Of a DNA stretch of 64,000 nucleotides, positions 26,404 through 36,063 are shown in pieces. Below the pieces are notes generated by a model. The model saw only the letters and a list, made by a program, of their open reading frames with translations. It was not told where the DNA came from and did not search any database. Both the position numbers and the translations under genes were made by a program. Origin of the DNA: Lachnospiraceae bacterium KM106-2 (GTDB lineage: Bacteria > Bacillota > Clostridia > Lachnospirales > Lachnospiraceae); the NCBI GenBank assembly GCA_009731425.1, contig AP018794.1:1557960-1621959 (forward strand), written 5' to 3'. Numbering within the stretch: the first letter of the stretch is position 1; every line of letters begins with the position of its first letter.

Positions 26404-27273
26404 CAAAACAATCAAATCAATCTCCGGCGTATTAAAAAAACGAAAACCCCTAGTACCATTGCCAAGCCCCCTGCTGACGATCAAAGAAGAATCACCATTT
26501 TGAAAAAACCCCGCATCAAACCTAGGAAAAAACTCCTTTTCAGGCGAAAACAAACCACCCTTAAAAGGAATCCGAATCATACCACCATGAATATGACCAG
26601 ATAAAACAAGATCCGCCCCCCAAGAAGCATACGTATCAAAATAAGCCGGACTGTGCGTCAACAAAAGAGAAAACCGCTTCCGATCCGATTTCCCTAATAA
26701 CCGCTCCATCTTAGCCTCCGTAAAAAAAACACTCTTCGCATAATCACTAGTCAGATCCCGATAATAATTCAGACTAAACCACATCCCATAAAGATCGATC
26801 GAAGAACTCCCCCTCTTAAGAACCACCCTCTCATTACGAAGAACCGTAACATTTTTCCTCTCCAAATAAGCATAGATCTCAGGAAGACGCGAACTCGCGA
26901 TCTGCTCATGATTACCAACAATAAAATAAACAGGAGCGATCTTCACTAACTTGTCCACCAAAAGATAAAACACCTCATAAGAGGTGTCCGTAGAATTAAT
27001 CATATCACCCGTTAACATGATCGCATCCGGTTTCTGCTTTCTCACACAGTTAACCAAATTCCGATTCCCGCTCCCAAAAGACATACTATGAAGATCCGAT
27101 AACTGAACGATCCGATAACCATCAAAATCCTTTGGGATTTTCTCATTTGCAACCTCATATGAAGTCACGGTTAGTAGAAAATTACTAATATAGAACTCAA
27201 TCCCAATTAGTAACAATAAAAGCAAGATTCCCTTTAAGAACAACCTTCTTTTCTTCTTTCCTTTTTTACTCAT
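26392..27273 (-). CDS. Membrane-anchored metallophosphoesterase (YkuE-like)
   Basis: A 293-residue protein with one N-terminal transmembrane helix (about 10-32) and a calcineurin-like phosphoesterase domain. Metal-site motifs are complete: QLSDLHS (about 55), TGDMIN (about 92), VGNHEQ (about 121), LTHSP (about 207) and SGHIHGG (about 228). This class acts on phosphodiesters at the membrane; YkuE-like proteins lack a settled substrate. AGGAG is 5 nt from the ATG. The 3' part is rich in codons ending in G or T. It follows the DegV gene by 29 bp. Confidence 0.88.
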   Translation of the reverse strand: MSKKGKKKRRLFLKGILLLLLLIGIEFYISNFLLTVTSYEVANEKIPKDFDGYRIVQLSDLHSMSFGSGNRNLVNCVRKQKPDAIMLTGDMINSTDTSYEVFYLLVDKLVKIAPVYFIVGNHEQIASSRLPEIYAYLERKNVTVLRNERVVLKRGSSSIDLYGMWFSLNYYRDLTSDYAKSVFFTEAKMERLLGKSDRKRFSLLLTHSPAYFDTYASWGADLVLSGHIHGGMIRIPFKGGLFSPEKEFFPRFDAGFFQNGDSSLIVSRGLGNGTRGFRFFNTPEIDLIVLRSR

Positions 27274-27302
27274 ACTAACTCCTAGCCAAATCTAATATTA
27301 CA

Positions 27303-28175
27303 CTATCTTTCTCCTCCGAAGAATGCTACCACTGCTGCCCCTGCGCCCGTATGAGCTCCAATGATCGGCCCCATCTTAGTTATGATCACATTAGTAACAT
27401 GACACTCTTCCTTAATTTTATCTGCCATAAAATTAGCCGCTTCCTCATCTGCCGCATGAGTAATGACTACCGTATCAGCAAATTCCTTTGCCTGATCATT
27501 CTTAACATGATCCACTAAAGCAAGTAACGATTTCTTACGTCCTCTTACCTTATCTTTGACAACTAACTTTCCATCATTATCGACCGTCATAACAGGTTTA
27601 ATACTTAATGCCGTACCAAAGGTTGCTGACACCGCACTGATTCTGCCACCGCGCTTTAAATGGATTAAATCATCTACCGTATACCAAGTACAAATGTGAT
27701 ATCGATTCTCTTCCACCCAGGCAGCTAACTCATCAATAGATACCCCCTCTTTCTTCTTTTTTGCTGCAAGATAGATCATAAGACCTTCTCCGCAAGAAGC
27801 GCATAAAGTGTCCACACAGATGATCTTTCGGTCTGGGTATTCATCCTGTAATTCGCTCTTTGCGATCATAGAAGACTGATAAGTCCCACTTAATCCAGAG
27901 GAAAATGCAAGATATAAGACATCCTGTCCCTGCTCTAAAACATGACGAAATGCTTCTTGAAATACTTGTATATTGATCTGGCTCGTTGTTGCAAACTCAC
28001 CAGCTTTAATCATTTTATAAAAATCATCTAAAGGTAATTCACGTTCATCCAGATAATGATGATAATTTCTGCCTGCGATCTCGAATGTCAAAGGCAGTGC
28101 TTGTACACCTAAATCTTCAATAAGCTGCTGTGGCATATCTATTGTAGTATCTGTTATAATCTGGTAACTCTCCAT
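27303..28175 (-). CDS. DegV family fatty-acid-binding protein
   Basis: A 290-residue protein with SYQIITDTTIDMPQ at the start, TTSQINIQVF (the lipid-contact region), LAFSSGLSGTYQS (about 100) and the C-terminal GPIIGAHTGAGAAV, all typical of DegV/FakB. Such proteins bind fatty acids, and some feed the FakA kinase; no FakA is in the window. The ATG at 28175 is 6 nt after AGGAG. An earlier ATG at 28214 lies only 10 bp after the -10 box, too close to be used. Confidence 0.92.
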   Translation of the reverse strand: MESYQIITDTTIDMPQQLIEDLGVQALPLTFEIAGRNYHHYLDERELPLDDFYKMIKAGEFATTSQINIQVFQEAFRHVLEQGQDVLYLAFSSGLSGTYQSSMIAKSELQDEYPDRKIICVDTLCASCGEGLMIYLAAKKKKEGVSIDELAAWVEENRYHICTWYTVDDLIHLKRGGRISAVSATFGTALSIKPVMTVDNDGKLVVKDKVRGRKKSLLALVDHVKNDQAKEFADTVVITHAADEEAANFMADKIKEECHVTNVIITKMGPIIGAHTGAGAAVVAFFGGER

Positions 28176-28223
28176 TTTTCTCTCCTTTAGTGTTTCTAAA
28201 TTTTCTATAAACATTATGAATTA

Positions 28224-28252
28224 AGTATAAAGCTCCATTTCAGGCAAGTCAA
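28224..28252 (-). promoter_or_regulatory. Promoter of the DegV gene
   Basis: On the minus strand, TTGACT (28252-28247), a 17-bp spacer and TATACT (28229-28224). Confidence 0.7.
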
Positions 28253-28271
28253 TAAATATTTAGATTCCTTA

Positions 28272-28300
28272 TTTACAGATTTCCATTTTTACATTATTAT
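28272..28300 (+). promoter_or_regulatory. Promoter of the cyclophilin gene
   Basis: TTTACA (28272-28277), a 17-bp spacer and TATTAT (28295-28300). It is divergent from the DegV promoter. Confidence 0.55.
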
Positions 28301-28356
28301 AGAAAGTATCTATGGATGATAGATAAATTTCATGAATTCAGAAAGGAAATCATATC

Positions 28357-28881
28357 ATGGAAAACAAAAACCCTATTGTAACTTTTGAAATGGAAAATGG
28401 AGACGTAATGAAGGTAGAACTTTATCCTGAAGTTGCTCCAAACACTGTAAAGAACTTTGTATCACTTGTAAACAAAGGATTTTACAACGGACTCATCTTC
28501 CACAGAGTAATTCCTGGTTTCATGATTCAAGGCGGATGCCCTGATGGAAACGGAATGGGTGGTCCTGGCTACTCCATTAAAGGCGAATTCTCAATGAATG
28601 GATTTGAAAACGAATTAGCTCATACAGAAGGCGTTATCTCTATGGCTCGTTCTGCAATGCCTAATTCAGCTGGAAGTCAGTTCTTCATCATGCACAAAAA
28701 TTCTCCACATCTTGATGGCCAATACGCTGCATTCGGTAAGATCGTGGAAGGCATGGATGTTGTAAATAAAATTGCTGGAACAAAAACAGATTACGCAGAT
28801 CGCCCTCGTGAAGATCAAGTAATGAAAACAGTAACAGTAGACACATTCGGTGTTACTTACGACGAACCAGAAAAATGCTAA
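28357..28881 (+). CDS. Cyclophilin-type peptidyl-prolyl isomerase
   Basis: A 174-residue cytoplasmic cyclophilin that would catalyse cis-trans isomerisation of prolyl bonds. It has VKNFVSLVNKGFYNGLIFHR, VIPGFMIQGG with the catalytic Arg before it, SAGSQFFIM, and HLDGQYAAFGKI. No signal peptide. AAAGGAA precedes the ATG, and a strong terminator follows. One of only three plus-strand genes in the window. Confidence 0.95.
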   Translation: MENKNPIVTFEMENGDVMKVELYPEVAPNTVKNFVSLVNKGFYNGLIFHRVIPGFMIQGGCPDGNGMGGPGYSIKGEFSMNGFENELAHTEGVISMARSAMPNSAGSQFFIMHKNSPHLDGQYAAFGKIVEGMDVVNKIAGTKTDYADRPREDQVMKTVTVDTFGVTYDEPEKC

Positions 28882-28896
28882 TCCTTGATTAGCTTC

Positions 28897-28930
28897 AAAA
28901 AAGAGATTGGAATTATTCCAATCTCTTTTT
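28897..28930. terminator. Rho-independent terminator of the cyclophilin gene
   Basis: A perfect 17-bp inverted repeat with almost no loop (28897-28913 with 28914-28930), with A-run and T-run arms, so it may act in both directions. Confidence 0.85.
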
Positions 28931-28962
28931 TATTTTCTTCAGTCGAATTAACTTTTTGCACT

Positions 28963-29085
28963 TTACAAAACCAATTCCTCCAAAATGCCAATGCCAGCAA
29001 GCAGGTTCTTCCTTGCAGAGTGCACTCTCAATCTGTAATATTTTTTATAATCATTTTCATCCTTTACGTTACCAATATGTATCAT
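28963..29085 (-). CDS. Small ORF of 40 residues with a strong ribosome site
   Basis: An ATG lies 6 nt after AAGGAGG and encodes MIHIGNVKDENDYKKYY, then RLRVHSARKNLL, ending GILEELVL. It lies downstream of the large permease gene on the same strand. Family not recognised. The ribosome site is better than that of many large genes here. The N-terminal half is charged and the C-terminal part could form an amphipathic helix. Confidence 0.45.
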   Translation of the reverse strand: MIHIGNVKDENDYKKYYRLRVHSARKNLLAGIGILEELVL

Positions 29086-29104
29086 GTTAAACCTCCTTAA
29101 TACC

Positions 29105-29151
29105 TTCTCCAATCCTCATCGGTGATCTTCCACTGCTTCTCTGGATTCTCC
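29105..29151 (-). pseudogene. Orphan fragment of a PPK2 gene
   Basis: This 47-bp stretch matches 36993-37039, inside the PPK2 gene, at 46 of 47 positions and in the same orientation. Read on the minus strand it encodes ENPEKQWKITDEDWRR, then meets a stop. It sits between the permease stop (29159) and the 40-residue ORF. It is a duplicated scrap, not an intact gene. Confidence 0.7.
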
Positions 29152-29158
29152 CTATCAC

Positions 29159-31741
29159 CTACACTTCCCGCAACAAAGTTATAATCGATTGGCTTGTCTC
29201 TTTTTTATAAGAGTAATAGGGAATCCCAATCCCGATCAACACACAAACTGGCATCGACAGCAATAAAGGAACCAAGGTAGGGTTGCAAATAAACCATGTC
29301 ATCTGTCGGCTAAGGCTTCCTACTATTAAGCGTGCTATGATACTTCCCACCACTGCTGCCATTGCATAACTGATCACAATATAGAGTAAGCTCTCCGACA
29401 TCAACATGCATAGTAGCTGTCTCTGCTCCATACCAACACTGCGCAGCCTAGCAAATTCTTTTTTTCTTGCGAGGATTCCAGTCACAATATTATTCATAAA
29501 GTTTAATATCGCGATCAATGTAATGAATACAACAAATCCACCACCAAGATAAATAATAATATCTCTCGTCTTCATCATATCCTTAATCGTATTACTCTTT
29601 GATACGAAAGATAACGAATGATCCTCTTCATTGGTATAATGTTCTTCCGCTTTTGTTAATTTTTCAATATCTTTCGCCTTTGGCACTTCATAAAGACAGC
29701 TATATTGAATTGGCTTTCCATCCTCTGCCTCACCTTGAGAATCAGTAAACAGATCATAATAAATATTTTTCATAGAAAGTAATTCCTTTGGTGGCACGAT
29801 TCCCAAGACAGAGATCATCATAACGTAACCCTTAATTGAATTTTCATAAGGCAGATCAGCATACGCCATGACTTCATATTTCCTGCCATCTAACGTAACA
29901 GAATCACCAATGGAATAAAAACTATGTGATAAATTAAACATATAATCATAAGGTTTCTTTTTACTGTAGCCTTCACAATTGATCAAAATAACATATTTAC
30001 CAGTACTATACTTCTTCTGGTCAAAGCTTCCTTCTGTGATCTTTAAATTACTGACTGCATAATTATCAAATCCATATAGGACCATCGTAGCCGCTCTGCT
30101 ACTATCATTTTCAAATTCATCAAAATATGATTCAAAATTCTCAAACTCCTGATATTTTTTTGCCTTTCGTAAAGTTAGATATTTTGCATAAGCCTCTTTT
30201 GATACGTGGTAATCTAAACAGCCATAATATAACTTATGTTTCTTTGCTTTAATTCCTTTTTCCTTAATATACTTATCATTTTTTTCAACCTTCTTCTCAA
30301 TATTACTTCCTTCATTCTTCGTAAATAATGTATTCGAAGATACGAGCAGATCACCACTGATCATAGATTTCGCATATTTTTCCAAACTAATACTGTTTAT
30401 AACGGAGGTCACAACTACGATTAAAGATAAGCTAAGCATCATGGATGCTAGTACAAAAGCCGTCTTCCTTTTATTTCGTCCTAGATTTTCCTTTGCCAAT
30501 ATAAAATAAGAAATCTTCTTTTTCCTTCTTGATCTTCTCGCTTTCTTTTGCACATGAGACATTGATAAATCGTTATAGGAAAGTGCGTTCATAGGCGATA
30601 TTTTAGACACAATATGTCCTGGTTTCCTACAGCTGACTGCAACTGTAACATAACTAAATAAAATGCTAATTAAAATGATTGCATAATGAAAGTTCCACGT
30701 GCTGCTGCCTTCCTGTCCCACTCGATCTAACACATAAGGGATCAGACCATTACCAAGAATTGCACCCGCACACACTCCAATCGGGATTCCAACGACTGCA
30801 TAATAGTTGCTCTTACGACGGATCATTTTTCTAAGCTGAGCACCTGACATTCCTATCGTCTTTAATAATCCATAAAACTGAATCTCTTTCCTAATTGCAA
30901 TCATAAATACATTATGTATACTCAAATAAGCTGCCGTACTGATAAGCAATAGAAGAACGATAAATAGTGCTAAATCCAAAGAATCCAGTTCTTCCCAGCG
31001 ATAAGCATCTCTTGACTGATTCAATGAAATCTTAACATTGGATACCTCACTCTGTCTCAGATACTTCTGCGCCATCTCCTTTAACTGTTCTTCTTTATTC
31101 TCGGTTTTCTGTAGGAAGATCTGCATCCCAATGGATGAATCCCCTTCTACCAAGCTTTCCACAAATTTCTTCGAACAATAAGCCTTACTTGTGAAATTCA
31201 TTTTGTTTCCTTCACAATATCCAGACAAAATAAATGTATGCCTTTGCTTTTTACCTGCCTCTGTCTGATAAGAAAGGGTTACCTTCTGCCCAAGCTGATA
31301 AGGTAGATGTAGTAAATCCAGCGTTAATTTATCTAAGACAATTTCATCCTTCTTATTAGGTGCACGCCCTTCGATCAAAGGATTAAAAAACCATTCAAAT
31401 ACTTTTGGTTCTGCATACACGATGGATAAATTTCGCTTCTCAATCCTCTTATCATCCACCGTTGCACCTTCTATTACATAACCGCAATCTTTGATCTTCG
31501 AATCCACTTTCATGTCCTTATACTGCTTTTTCGTCAAATCTTCTATTTTACCGTCCGCCGTATAACCTTCAATATGCATATCCTGCCATTCTAATGATCT
31601 TAGGATTCCACTTGCTAAAGTAAAAATCACGCTAAACATCATAGATGTCAGAATAATCGCTAATATAATAATGTGTCCCCGGCGTTTATTCTGCTGCAGA
31701 CTACGTTTTGCTATAAACGATATTACTTTATTATTCTTCAT
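29159..31741 (-). CDS. FtsX-family ABC permease, copy B
   Basis: A permease of about 860 residues with an N-terminal helix, an extracytoplasmic domain, three helices (about 250-370), a fourth near 430, a large second outside domain (about 450-720) and three C-terminal helices. It is a paralogue of the next gene upstream (for example YLGGGFVVFITLIAILNFMN against YLGGGFTIFIAVIAVLNFMN). I prefer the ATG at 31741, 6 nt after GTGGGG, over a GTG at 31762, because MKNNK then aligns with the paralogue's start. Likely works with the ATPase at 34380-35051. Confidence 0.88.
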   Translation of the reverse strand: MKNNKVISFIAKRSLQQNKRRGHIIILAIILTSMMFSVIFTLASGILRSLEWQDMHIEGYTADGKIEDLTKKQYKDMKVDSKIKDCGYVIEGATVDDKRIEKRNLSIVYAEPKVFEWFFNPLIEGRAPNKKDEIVLDKLTLDLLHLPYQLGQKVTLSYQTEAGKKQRHTFILSGYCEGNKMNFTSKAYCSKKFVESLVEGDSSIGMQIFLQKTENKEEQLKEMAQKYLRQSEVSNVKISLNQSRDAYRWEELDSLDLALFIVLLLLISTAAYLSIHNVFMIAIRKEIQFYGLLKTIGMSGAQLRKMIRRKSNYYAVVGIPIGVCAGAILGNGLIPYVLDRVGQEGSSTWNFHYAIILISILFSYVTVAVSCRKPGHIVSKISPMNALSYNDLSMSHVQKKARRSRRKKKISYFILAKENLGRNKRKTAFVLASMMLSLSLIVVVTSVINSISLEKYAKSMISGDLLVSSNTLFTKNEGSNIEKKVEKNDKYIKEKGIKAKKHKLYYGCLDYHVSKEAYAKYLTLRKAKKYQEFENFESYFDEFENDSSRAATMVLYGFDNYAVSNLKITEGSFDQKKYSTGKYVILINCEGYSKKKPYDYMFNLSHSFYSIGDSVTLDGRKYEVMAYADLPYENSIKGYVMMISVLGIVPPKELLSMKNIYYDLFTDSQGEAEDGKPIQYSCLYEVPKAKDIEKLTKAEEHYTNEEDHSLSFVSKSNTIKDMMKTRDIIIYLGGGFVVFITLIAILNFMNNIVTGILARKKEFARLRSVGMEQRQLLCMLMSESLLYIVISYAMAAVVGSIIARLIVGSLSRQMTWFICNPTLVPLLLSMPVCVLIGIGIPYYSYKKETSQSIITLLREV

Positions 31742-31769
31742 ATTTTGCCCCACTTCTTTCACGGTTCCA

Positions 31770-34367
31770 CTAGTTCACTCGTAACAATTCTACAATTGAT
31801 TGCTTTCCCTCTTTCTGATATGCAAAATAAGGAATAAAAACACCAATTGCAATAAAAATTGGAAGTGAGATTATTAGCGGTACCATGGTTGGTGCATTTA
31901 CGAACCAATCCATCTTGTGGCAGAATACTTTAATTACTTTTACAGCGATTGGATATGCAATGATACTACCGACAACATAACTGATTCCTATATAAATTAG
32001 ACTCTCTGCATATAACATTCGCAATAATTGTCTTTTTTCCATACCCACACTTCGTAACATAGCAAACTCTTTCCTTCTTGTTAAGATTCCCGTTCGAATA
32101 TTATTCATAAAATTCAGTACGGCAATTACCGCTATAAAGATGGTAAATCCGCCTCCCAAATATAGAATCATATTTCTTTCCTTGGTCATCTCTTTTACAA
32201 TCTTAGCTTCTGACATATAAGATAGATTTTTATCAACATGTTTTGTATACATCTCTTCCGCTTTTGTCAAAGCCTTAGAATCTTTCCTCTTTAAGAGCTC
32301 ATAAGAACAACTATAGATAAATGGTTTCACTGTTTTTGTCTTAGCCATCTTTGTCTTAGAATCGAAACCGCTAATAAGATCATAATGAGTATCTTTATTA
32401 TTCAGTAGTCCGTTTTGATTAACCACACCAAACACTTCAAATACAGAATACATAGGAATTGAATTATAATAAGGAAGATCCGCATAAGCCATAACCCGAT
32501 ATGTCTTATCGCCCATTTTAATCTTATCGCCGACTTTAAAGAATGTATGAGACATATTGTCTAATCCATCCTTATGGGATTTTTTAGCATACTGTGCTCC
32601 ATTCACCAAGATAATGTAATTTCCAGAATCATATTTCTTCTGATCAAACGTTCCTTCTGTGATCTTTAAGTTACTTGCGGTAAATACATCAAATCCATAC
32701 AGACGCATATTTATTAGTGCGTTATCTTTCTCTCTCTCAAATTCAGCCAAATACTCTTTATAAGCGGGGATAAAATCAATCTTATTTGCTTTTCGCTTTG
32801 ATAGATACCTCTGATAAGCAGTTTGATCTACTTTATAATCCACGCATCCAACATACATATCGTGTCTCTTTGTGGCGATTCCCATATTCTTAATATATTG
32901 ACTATTTTCCTTAACTTCTTTGGTAATATCAACCGGAAACGCTTGTGTAAATACCGAGTTTGAAGAAAGTACGAGATCCCCACTGATCATCGTTCTTGCA
33001 TATTTATTAATACTAACACTATTGATAACCGATGTAATGATGATCAATAAGCTTAGACTCAATATCATGGACAATGTCACAAAGCAAGTCTTAGAACGAT
33101 TTCGAAGCAGGTTATTTTTGGCCATCTGCAAATAAGAAAACTTCTTACTTCGACGTTTCTCCTCTTTTCTTATAAATTTCTGATCAATATCCATAAATTT
33201 TAGTGCCTTCATTGCGGAGATCTTAGACACCATCCGACCAGGTTTTAAACAGCTAATTTGTACTGTCACATAACTTAACAACATACTAAAGATACAGATA
33301 AGAGGACTAATACTGAGTTGAAATGGATAGTTATTGCTATCACTATTTAAAAATACTAAGGTTAAAAGATTTCCTAATAAGATACCAGAGACAACTCCAA
33401 TGGGAATTCCAATCATACAGAAATAATTTGCTCTACGCCGAATCAGCTTACCCAATTGCTCCTTTGTCGTTCCAATGGTCTTTAACAATCCATAGAACTG
33501 AATCTCTCGCATGATCGATATCATGAATACATTATGTATGATGAAATATGCTGCAATAATAATGATAAATAGAACTAATAGAATAACCTGTTGATCTAGT
33601 GAATCCAGACTATCAAATCCAATAGTGCTTGGATCCCAGTCAACATTGTTTTTAACATACCTTCGTTCTCCCTTTGAAAGATTATCTGTAATTATTTTAT
33701 CTAACTGCTGCGCGATGTTAGATTCTTGATTTAAGTACAGTTTCATCGCCAGCATTTGAGAAGATTCTGGTATCAGATCATCCAAAAATTCCTTAGAACA
33801 ATATGCATTGGTATTAAATGTTAGATTGTTACCTTCATAATAGCCAGATAATACAAAGTCTGTTTGATATACTTTCCCCTTTTGTTTATAACTCAAAGTA
33901 ATCTTTTGACCGAGTTTTTCCGGAACATTAAGCGCACGAAGAGTAATCTGATCTAATACGATTTCATTCTTCTTTCTAGGTGCATGCCCTTTTAAAAGCT
34001 TGCTAAAACTCCAAGAGTATACCTTTTCAGGTGCATACCGAATCACTACATTTCTTTTATTCAACTCTTTATTGTTAGAAGTTGAAATTCGGATCATATA
34101 GCTACAGTCCTTGATTCTTGAATCTTTCTTTAGTTTTTCATACTGTTTCCATGTTATGTTATTTATCTCACCATTTACCGTAGTGCCAGCTTGTTGCATT
34201 TCCTGCCATTGCATGGATTTTAACATACTACTTGTTAACGTAAATACCACATTGAACATCATCGCAGTCAATATAATGGCCACGATGATAATGCGATTAT
34301 TCTTTTTACTATGTTCTAAACTTCTTCTCGTAATTGTCTTTATTACTTGTCTATTATTATTCTTCAT
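31770..34367 (-). CDS. FtsX-family ABC permease, copy A
   Basis: An 865-residue permease with the same layout as copy B and similar length, so the two may form a heterodimer with the adjacent ATPase. The ATG at 34367 has a 6-nt spacer from GGTGA; an ATG two codons earlier touches the ribosome site. It starts 12 bp after the ATPase stop. The family includes export pumps and mechanotransmission complexes; the substrate is unknown. Confidence 0.88.
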   Translation of the reverse strand: MKNNNRQVIKTITRRSLEHSKKNNRIIIVAIILTAMMFNVVFTLTSSMLKSMQWQEMQQAGTTVNGEINNITWKQYEKLKKDSRIKDCSYMIRISTSNNKELNKRNVVIRYAPEKVYSWSFSKLLKGHAPRKKNEIVLDQITLRALNVPEKLGQKITLSYKQKGKVYQTDFVLSGYYEGNNLTFNTNAYCSKEFLDDLIPESSQMLAMKLYLNQESNIAQQLDKIITDNLSKGERRYVKNNVDWDPSTIGFDSLDSLDQQVILLVLFIIIIAAYFIIHNVFMISIMREIQFYGLLKTIGTTKEQLGKLIRRRANYFCMIGIPIGVVSGILLGNLLTLVFLNSDSNNYPFQLSISPLICIFSMLLSYVTVQISCLKPGRMVSKISAMKALKFMDIDQKFIRKEEKRRSKKFSYLQMAKNNLLRNRSKTCFVTLSMILSLSLLIIITSVINSVSINKYARTMISGDLVLSSNSVFTQAFPVDITKEVKENSQYIKNMGIATKRHDMYVGCVDYKVDQTAYQRYLSKRKANKIDFIPAYKEYLAEFEREKDNALINMRLYGFDVFTASNLKITEGTFDQKKYDSGNYIILVNGAQYAKKSHKDGLDNMSHTFFKVGDKIKMGDKTYRVMAYADLPYYNSIPMYSVFEVFGVVNQNGLLNNKDTHYDLISGFDSKTKMAKTKTVKPFIYSCSYELLKRKDSKALTKAEEMYTKHVDKNLSYMSEAKIVKEMTKERNMILYLGGGFTIFIAVIAVLNFMNNIRTGILTRRKEFAMLRSVGMEKRQLLRMLYAESLIYIGISYVVGSIIAYPIAVKVIKVFCHKMDWFVNAPTMVPLIISLPIFIAIGVFIPYFAYQKEGKQSIVELLRVN

Positions 34368-34379
34368 GATCATTCACCA

Positions 34380-35051
34380 TCAATCCTTTGCAATCTGACC
34401 ATCTTCAATTCGTATTACCCGATCACATAGCTGTGCTAAATCGTCATTATGGGTGATCATTACAATAGTCTGATGGTATTTTTGACTCATAGTCTTCATG
34501 ATTCCAATTACTTGCATGGTTGTCTTCGAATCCAAGTTACCAGTTGGCTCATCCGCTAAGATAATAGCTGGTTTTGTGGCAAGTGCTCTTGCGATTGCCA
34601 CACGCTGCTGCTGTCCGCCGGATAACTCACTTGGATAACTATCTTCCTTTTCCACTAAACCAAGGAGCTCCATAATTTCCTCAATAAAAGAATCATCTAC
34701 TTCTTTTCCATCTAATTGTAATGGCAGTACAACATTCTCATAAATTGTCATGATCGGAACTAAATTATAATCTTGAAATACAAATCCAATATTTCTTCTT
34801 CGAAATATTGTGAGTGCGGTATCCTTAAATTTCGTAATGTCCTGACCATCGATCATCACATTCCCATGTGTTGGATTATCCAATCCACCTAATATATGTA
34901 ACATCGTGCTTTTACCACTACCACTTGTTCCAACAATAGCAACGAATTCGCCTTTTTCGATAGTAAGGTCTACGTTTTTTAATGCATGTACTTCGTTCTT
35001 TTGTCCTTCATTATAAATTTTATCAATCTTACTCGCTTTTACAATACTCAT
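34380..35051 (-). CDS. ABC transporter ATPase (MacB/LolD-like)
   Basis: A 223-residue ATPase with Walker [10 protein letters not shown] (41-49), signature [14 protein letters not shown] and Walker B AIILADEP, then MITHND. The start is an ATG 8 nt after AAGGAG. It heads the transporter part of a regulator, kinase, ATPase, permease, permease cluster. That order is typical for peptide-antibiotic sensing and resistance modules in Firmicutes, but the inducer is not known. Confidence 0.92.
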   Translation of the reverse strand: MSIVKASKIDKIYNEGQKNEVHALKNVDLTIEKGEFVAIVGTSGSGKSTMLHILGGLDNPTHGNVMIDGQDITKFKDTALTIFRRRNIGFVFQDYNLVPIMTIYENVVLPLQLDGKEVDDSFIEEIMELLGLVEKEDSYPSELSGGQQQRVAIARALATKPAIILADEPTGNLDSKTTMQVIGIMKTMSQKYHQTIVMITHNDDLAQLCDRVIRIEDGQIAKD

Positions 35052-35149
35052 ATCTTCTTCTCCTTCTTTGGTTTTACCATATAACTACCTTTATCTAACA
35101 TGATAACTAGTAATTCTTACCGCACGCTGACAAATACAGGAGAAAATTA

Positions 35150-35163
35150 TGACTTTCTTGTCA
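35150..35163. promoter_or_regulatory. Inverted repeat upstream of the ABC ATPase gene, possible operator
   Basis: TGAC (35150-35153) and GTCA (35160-35163) flank six bases. It lies about 100 bp before the ATPase start, in the interval after the kinase gene. A second GTCA-like site follows near 35128. It could be a regulator site, but no clear promoter was found nearby. Confidence 0.25.
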
Positions 35164-35166
35164 GAA

Positions 35167-36063
35167 CTACCGTTTAAAGTAGACATGGAAGGTACTTCCT
35201 TCATTGATTTTAGAACGAACTACAATATAACCATCCTGTTTATTCATAATTAATTGTGACAAATATAATCCAAGGCCGGAACCAGGCATATTCTCCACAT
35301 TCTTTCCCCGATAAAATCGTTTGAAGATATCATTATAATCACTTGACTCAATTCCAATTCCATGATCTGTGATATTAACTCTTATGTACAAGTCCATAGG
35401 TTCCACTGAAATATTGATCTTGGAACCATTTTCAGAATATTTGATTGCATTTTCCAACAGATTCGTTAAGCTCTCTGCGCTCCATTTATAATTATGTGAG
35501 ACTTCACAATCGGTAAATGGCTTAATCTCTAACTCCATATTTTTTTCGTTTAAAAGACCTTTTACACTGGAAGCTGCCAATTCAATGGTATCTGATAAAG
35601 ACTGTCTCTTTACCTCAAAATCGATCGCTCCGATCTCAAGTCTGGTAATTCTAGTTAAGGCTTTCAGTAGCCATTGCAGCTTATCAGTTTCTGCACTTAA
35701 TCGCATGATAAAGTCAGCTCTTTCCTCATCCGCCAGACTTTCCTCTTTTAACAACTCCGTATATAATTTTACATTTGCAAGAGGTGTCTTTAATTGATGG
35801 GACAGGTCTGCAACATAGGATTTCACTTGTTCCTTCTCCTCGTCAGCCTGTACATATTCGATCTCTAGGGACTCATATAATTTTCTTACCATATGAGCCA
35901 CTTTCCCATTCATCGTATCTGCTAGTTCATAAGAATTTGCTTTGATTTCTGTAGAAGAAAATCGCAGCACATGCTCTAAATTCTCCCATTGCCTTTTCAT
36001 ATACCATCTAGCATATAAAATGCTTCCGATCGCAACAAGGATTCCAATGATTCCGAATATCAT
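35167..36063 (-). CDS. Sensor histidine kinase with a minimal input region
   Basis: A 298-residue kinase. It has a single transmembrane helix at the very start (about 1-20), no extracytoplasmic domain of note, a HisKA domain with the phospho-acceptor near 89 in DLSHQLKTP, and an ATPase domain with NAIKYS, DHGIGI and GSGLGLYL. The ATG overlaps the regulator stop as ATGA. A kinase without a sensor domain next to a permease with large outside domains fits signal reception through the transporter (inference from BceS-like systems). Confidence 0.9.
   Translation of the reverse strand: MIFGIIGILVAIGSILYARWYMKRQWENLEHVLRFSSTEIKANSYELADTMNGKVAHMVRKLYESLEIEYVQADEEKEQVKSYVADLSHQLKTPLANVKLYTELLKEESLADEERADFIMRLSAETDKLQWLLKALTRITRLEIGAIDFEVKRQSLSDTIELAASSVKGLLNEKNMELEIKPFTDCEVSHNYKWSAESLTNLLENAIKYSENGSKINISVEPMDLYIRVNITDHGIGIESSDYNDIFKRFYRGKNVENMPGSGLGLYLSQLIMNKQDGYIVVRSKINEGSTFHVYFKR

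Noticed and set aside
26089..26604. 171-codon plus-strand ORF
   Set aside because: It runs through the palindrome, a terminator and the antisense of the phosphoesterase gene; low-complexity Lys/Arg/Thr content.
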